Assembly (NCBI GenBank): GCA_030062745.1
Contig: CP099845.1
Span: 21,846,556 to 21,910,555 of the forward strand
From: Capitulum mitella
Taxonomy: Eukaryota > Arthropoda > Thecostraca > Pollicipedomorpha > Pollicipedidae
Direction of reading: 5' to 3'
Length of the DNA: 64,000 nt
The position numbers and the translations under genes are program-made. Under the pieces are notes generated by a model. It saw only the letters and a program-made list of their open reading frames with translations. It did no database searches and was not told where the DNA came from. How positions within the stretch are numbered: the first letter of the stretch is position 1; the number at the start of each line of letters is the position of its first letter. This document shows, one piece after another, positions 60,059-64,000 of the stretch.

Positions 60059-61092
60059 AGGAGCTGCGTGTTTTACGTCGTAGTAACGCACATTTCGAAG
60101 ACCGTGCAATTAATACCAATGCGCAACGTCACTGGGCAGCGAAACGTGCAGTATTACACCAAACATGTCTTCGCGAAGAGGTTTTGAAATTGCTTTTACA
60201 TGATCAGTGGTAGTATCCTTTGAAAAGTACGATGCCGGACTGCTCACTGCGTGTTGCAGACAGGAACAGGAAGGCCAGTTAACTGACCTTCATGCAGTTT
60301 TAGCGACATCAACGCCAGTTTTCCTTGTGTTTGTGGGTAATTAAGCGCCATCCGTCAAGAGGGCCCGTTCCCCATATTTCTTAGCGAGCACTTTGTGGCA
60401 GCTATGGATGATGAATAACTGCTGTTGTTTTATTTCTGGGTAATAAATCACGTAGCGCTAGAAGGATATGTATGCCATCGTTGGACGTAGAAGCTCCTGG
60501 TAAAATTGAGCAAATGAATATCGAGGTGGTCCTGATGTATATTGAGGTAGTCATTGGGAATAGCATCTGCAAGATTCGATATAATTTTGTCCATTGTGCA
60601 GTTGTGCGATTGCTCAAGCGGTTGGGACAACAAATAATCAAGTTTCGGAACCCTACTGAACATGCAAGGTATAGTCGGTCGAAGTCTAGACATGACCTTC
60701 AGTTGTGTTTTGCACTTATATTTATTTTGGTAGAAAAATCGCCTTCTTCTGGCATCTCAGATAAGGATTTACAGCTTTATAAAAAGGGGTCCGGGTCGTT
60801 TTGCAGTCTTCTGACGGCCAGAAAAGTCGAGTCGAAGCCGACGTTTCGGCTTTTGAACTTCCATTACACACCGCGCCCGTGAAAATCGGGGCCGTTCTTC
60901 GGCTGTATTTGGGCGTTTGGCGTACTGAGATGTATGAAGGTGGTACGTGAAGAAACGCCTATTTAAGAAAAGAAATGCCATATTCTCCGAAATTATTAAT
61001 CCAAATGAGACACTTTTACACCACCAGATGGAGTGTTCTTACTGCATGAGTGACAAAATTTATGTATTTCTTTGTATTGCATAATCACGGAT
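60059..61092. other. no supported gene
   Basis: A 136-codon plus-strand ORF (60,472-60,882) overlaps two minus-strand ORFs in the same DNA. None has a recognised domain. AAGCCGA and TCGGCTT form a short hairpin near 60,835. Confidence 0.35.
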
Positions 61093-61752
61093 ATGAAGCA
61101 GAAACGAAGAGTAGTCATCGAGTTTTTGACCAAAAAACGATGTACTGCTGACGACATCCACAAAAGACTCAGAAACGTGTGTGGTGGGGCGACGATTGAT
61201 GAGATTAATGTGCGGAAATGGGTGAAAATGTCCAAATAAGGTTTAAAAAGGTTTAAATAGCGCAAAGCATTTCATCTCCCCTAGAACAAAGGAACTAAAA
61301 GCCAGCGCTCAGCAAACCAGATTATGGTGAATGCCATCTGGAGTCACAAGGGGGTATTTTCGCTTTATTTCTTCCAGCGTGAGACGAGAATGAATAGCGA
61401 CCGCTACACTGCATCACTCCGGAAGCTTTGGGAAGCCATCCGCAATAACAGAACACAGAAATTGCGCAGATGGCATGGTCAGTGGGGCCACGTCAGCCTT
61501 CCAGTCTCGATCTGGCGCCCACAGACTTTCACTTGTCCGGTTGGACGAAGGAAAGTCTTAAAGGGCAGCGATTCGATGATACAGGCAAAGAAAAGACGGT
61601 TTCAGACGTTGGACCAGGGAGTGCCCGTTAAGAGTTTTTTGCAAGTGAATTCACAAGTGGATTCAAAGGTGATGCAAATGCATTGTTACTGGTGGGACTG
61701 TTTTGAATGGTACCATGTTGCACACAAAGAGTTACCCTGTGCCCGCATGTAG
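61093..61752 (+). pseudogene. mariner transposase, internally deleted
   Basis: ATG at 61,093 opens a 48-codon frame, MKQKRRVVIEFLTKKRCTAD and onward with KRLRNVCGGATIDEINVRKW, ending at TAA 61,237-61,239. This is the mariner-type N-terminal helix-turn-helix. From about 61,290 the C-terminal half resumes with SANQIMVNAIWSHKGVF, NSDRYTASLRKLWEAI, then HGQWGHVS where family members have HDNARPH. In a shifted frame follows LDLAPTDFHLSGWTKESLKG, the third catalytic Asp block. The region between the helix-turn-helix and SANQI, including the first catalytic Asp, is missing, and the second Asp is replaced. Confidence 0.8.
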
Positions 61753-61900
61753 TTGCTTATGTCTCATGTTATTAATAAAGAAATTCTGATCTGGCAGGCA
61801 TTACTTTCAGGACATCCTCATACATGGTTGTTATCTCAGAAGATTTTAAGTTAAGATTTCTTCCGTTCTTGGATTTGCTCAAGATGTCGCAGACGAATGT
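61753..61900. other. anonymous sequence
   Basis: Short spacer between the mariner remnant and a MITE. The AATAAA at about 61,774 could be incidental. Confidence 0.4.
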
Positions 61901-61908
61901 CGGTTGTA

Positions 61909-62198
61909 CAGGCACGTAGCCAGAATTTTCCTCAGGGGGGGGCAAATCTCAAATTTTGTCATATGTCACTGGCATACGACGAAATTGATAGGGAAACGCA
62001 GCAATTTTATGTAATTTGCCTCATGTTTAATGTACAGGAAAACATATAACGTTTGCTTTTTAACATCTATATGACCACTATTCCGTATTCGTGCGAAAGC
62101 GCCATATATCTAGTAAGGATCGCTTGGCTCAGGGGGGCATGCCCCATAGCCCCCCCATGGCCATGCCCCATGCCCCTCCCCCCTTGGCTACGTCCCCG
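61909..62198 (-). mobile_element. ACGTAGCC-family MITE, copy 3 (290 bp)
   Basis: Starts CAGGCACGTAGCCAGAATT and ends CCTTGGCTACGTCCCCG, so it lies opposite to copies 1 and 2. The flanks CGGTTGTA (61,901-61,908) and CCGTTGTA (62,199-62,206) match at 7 of 8. This is the longest of the three copies and contains the whole interior seen in copy 2. Confidence 0.8.
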
Positions 62199-62206
62199 CC
62201 GTTGTA

Positions 62207-62735
62207 GCACCACCAAGTGATTATTTTGCGTAAACCAAAAAAGGACTAAAAATGGTTTTCACAAGATTGGTTGTTGCTGGAGCTCTGAAATCACTTACCT
62301 CATTCCATGATACCAGAATACCAAACGTATGGACGGCACGCAGAAAACTGTGGAGAGCGGCATAGAATTTTACGCTGACCAGCAAGGCTGCAGCGTGTAC
62401 CACGGATAATATGGAACATCATCGGATACCTCGGATACTCCGCGCTGATACCTCGCAGCGGTTCGTGATTTTGTTGGCGTTTTCGGCGACGGTGCGAGGC
62501 GCGGCCGCGCGGCTCGCCGGCTCCGGTTTCTCGGCACGCTCTCGCTGGCCCGTTCCGTCTTGCCTCCGCGGCCGGTGGACCGTCCGCGGAACATGTGCTG
62601 CCGCATGTCTGTTGAGGCGGCCAGTTCTGGTCACGTGTTTAGAAGGCGACTGGCGTGGAGTGGGGCGCCGGTCAGGCTTCACAATGATTGTCGCGAACGG
62701 GGGACGGCCCGGTTCACGCAACGCCTCGGTTGGGG
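62207..62735. other. sequence leading into a CpG-rich patch
   Basis: GC- and CpG-rich from about 62,470. CCTCCGCGG...CCGTC.GCGGAA (62,565-62,592) recurs in direct orientation at 63,907-63,933, outside the right arm of the large inverted repeat. Confidence 0.45.
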
Positions 62736-63121
62736 CGAACGACTGAGCACACCGTGCCGGAGCCGCACTGCACCCCAGAGCGCCGCGAACGCCGGCGGCC
62801 GCCGCAGCCGGCCGCGCCGTAGCCGCGCTACGGAGCTGCGCCCAACGACAGATGGAGGACTCTCCTGGCCGCAGCTTGGGTGGTAAGACCAAGAGGACGA
62901 GAAATAGTTCTGCCAACATTAAGACATCTTCCACTACCATTCAGCTTCTCCCTCCTCTTCCCCCCCCCCCCCGTCCTTCTCTATGACGCTGGTAACAAGG
63001 TCCTGTTACGGCATGGATCGCTCTCGAATGATAGGAAAAGTTGATACATTCCACGTACAGCAACATCTGGGCGAAAAAAATGCTGGTGGTAAGGTAATGA
63101 TTTCGGCTGGATTGGCGAGAC
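62736..63121 (+). repeat. large inverted repeat, left arm
   Basis: About 386 bp matching the reverse complement of 63,488-63,884 with small indels and scattered mismatches. The arm has a GC-rich outer half (CGCGAACGCCGGCGGCCGCC) and an AT-richer inner half containing GACGCTGGTAACAAGGTCCT. A C14 tract near 62,961 is not conserved in the other arm. The transcribed arm-spacer-arm would fold into a long hairpin. Confidence 0.9.
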
Positions 63122-63487
63122 ACGGCTCGTCCAAACCCTCCGTCTTTTTTTTATTTTTGCTTCTATCGTGTAGTGGGAGAAAACACGAAATAGCTGAATA
63201 TGAAATGAAATACAGCTTACCTGCTGGAAGGACCTAATAAACCCTGAAGCTTGAAATCTTAATATTAGACAGCTGGACCACGGCCATTGAGCTAGTACCC
63301 ATTGATCACTCCCGGTAGGTCGTAAAGGTGGTTCAAGAATAGGCCAGATAAGCAAGGAAATCGTTTATACCGCAATGGGCGCCGGAATGCCGAGGGACGC
63401 GTGGCTGACGATATCGATACGTCGCTTGGATTTCGTGAAACTTGCACATGAGCCCAAACAGCTAACGAGAAGAAAGCTAGTCCTGTT
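63122..63487. other. spacer (loop) of the large inverted repeat
   Basis: About 366 bp without partner sequence in the arms. No gene recognised. Confidence 0.7.
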
Positions 63488-63884
63488 TGAGACAATCCAC
63501 CCGAAATCATTACCTTACCATCAGCAGTTGTTTTCGCCCAGATGTTGCCGTACGTGGAACGTATCGACTTTTCCTATCATTCGAGAGCGATCCATACCGT
63601 TACAGGACCTTGTTACCAGCGTCATGGAGAAGGAGGGGTAGGGGGGTGTGGGAGAAGCTGAATGGTGGTGGAAGTGCCTCAATGTTGGCAGAATGATTTC
63701 TCGTGCTCTTTGTCTTCTGACTTGCGTCAGACGATATCATCCAAGCTGCCGCCAGGAGAGTCCTCCATCAGTCGTTGGGCGCAGCTCCGTGGCGCGGCTA
63801 CGGCGCGGCCGGCTGCGGCGGCCGCCGGCGTTCGCGGCGCTCTGGGGTGCAGTGTGGCTCCGGCACGGTGTGATCAGTCGTTCG
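63488..63884 (-). repeat. large inverted repeat, right arm
   Basis: Inverted partner of 62,736-63,121. Both halves of the arm are present: GAAATCATTACCTTACCA at the inner side and TGATCAGTCGTTCG at the outer edge. Confidence 0.9.
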
Positions 63885-63940
63885 ATGTTTGACCGCTCCG
63901 TCACACCTCCGCGGTCCGCCGACCGTCTGCGGAAAAACAC

Positions 63941-63942
<2 letters not shown>

Positions 63943-63990
<48 letters not shown>

Positions 63991-64000
63991 GTATGTGTGT
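63943..64000. repeat. (AT)n then (GTAT)n microsatellite, cut by the window end
   Basis: AT run at 63,943-63,978, then GTAT units, then GTGT to the end of the window. The true length is unknown. Confidence 0.95.

Noticed and set aside
62419-62940. 173-codon minus-strand ORF in the CpG-rich arm
   Set aside because: Low-complexity Arg/Ala/Pro-rich peptide whose mirror image appears in the other arm of the inverted repeat. Explained by GC content and duplication.

Overview
This is a metazoan nuclear genome window and not a prokaryotic replicon. It has no operons and no long intact ORFs. It does have intron-type splice signals, long (AT)n microsatellites, minisatellites, CpG-rich islands, and fragments of hAT-like, piggyBac-like, mariner and LINE elements. 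Two TATA plus initiator arrangements of arthropod type (TCAGT initiator) and arthropod-typical transposons suggest an arthropod, perhaps a crustacean. That assignment is an inference and is not secure.

Layout. Bases 1-15,000 are mostly anonymous sequence with short tandem repeats, a hairpin-rich AT block near 7 kb and CpG-rich islands at about 8.4, 9.2-9.7 and 11.2-11.7 kb. Bases 15,676-17,519 hold the best evidence for a host protein gene. Two minus-strand exons with matching phase-0 splice sites together encode most of a PTB/PID-like domain, possibly of TBC1D1/TBC1D4 type. Bases 18,240-22,315 and 47,601-51,802 are two copies of one 4.1-4.2 kb DNA transposon. Each has a perfect 15-bp terminal inverted repeat and its own perfect 8-bp target-site duplication. 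Their minus-strand transposases share the same in-frame stops. Two TTAA-flanked elements of about 1.2 kb (24,234-25,420 and 43,527-44,746) have the asymmetric inner repeats expected of piggyBac relatives. Three small MITEs (43.1, 46.9 and 61.9 kb) form one family with 8-bp target duplications.

The right half also holds a minisatellite of about 42 bp (38.65-39.07 kb). It is followed by a 2.2 kb segment almost free of CpG (39.2-41.4 kb) with a sharp right edge, and there is a second smaller CpG desert at 53.7-54.6 kb. Two broken LINE pieces lie at 54.9-55.35 kb (minus) and 56.2-56.9 kb (plus), and an internally deleted mariner transposase at 61.1-61.75 kb. A large inverted repeat (arms about 390 bp, spacer about 370 bp) lies at 62.74-63.88 kb. 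A TATA/Inr promoter with a likely non-coding first exon is at 28,697-28,839.

Most of the window reads as intergenic or intronic DNA shaped by transposons. The parts most worth follow-up are the pair of independently inserted but identically disabled transposons, the piggyBac-like pair with a conserved 28-bp end asymmetry, the CpG deserts and the large hairpin.
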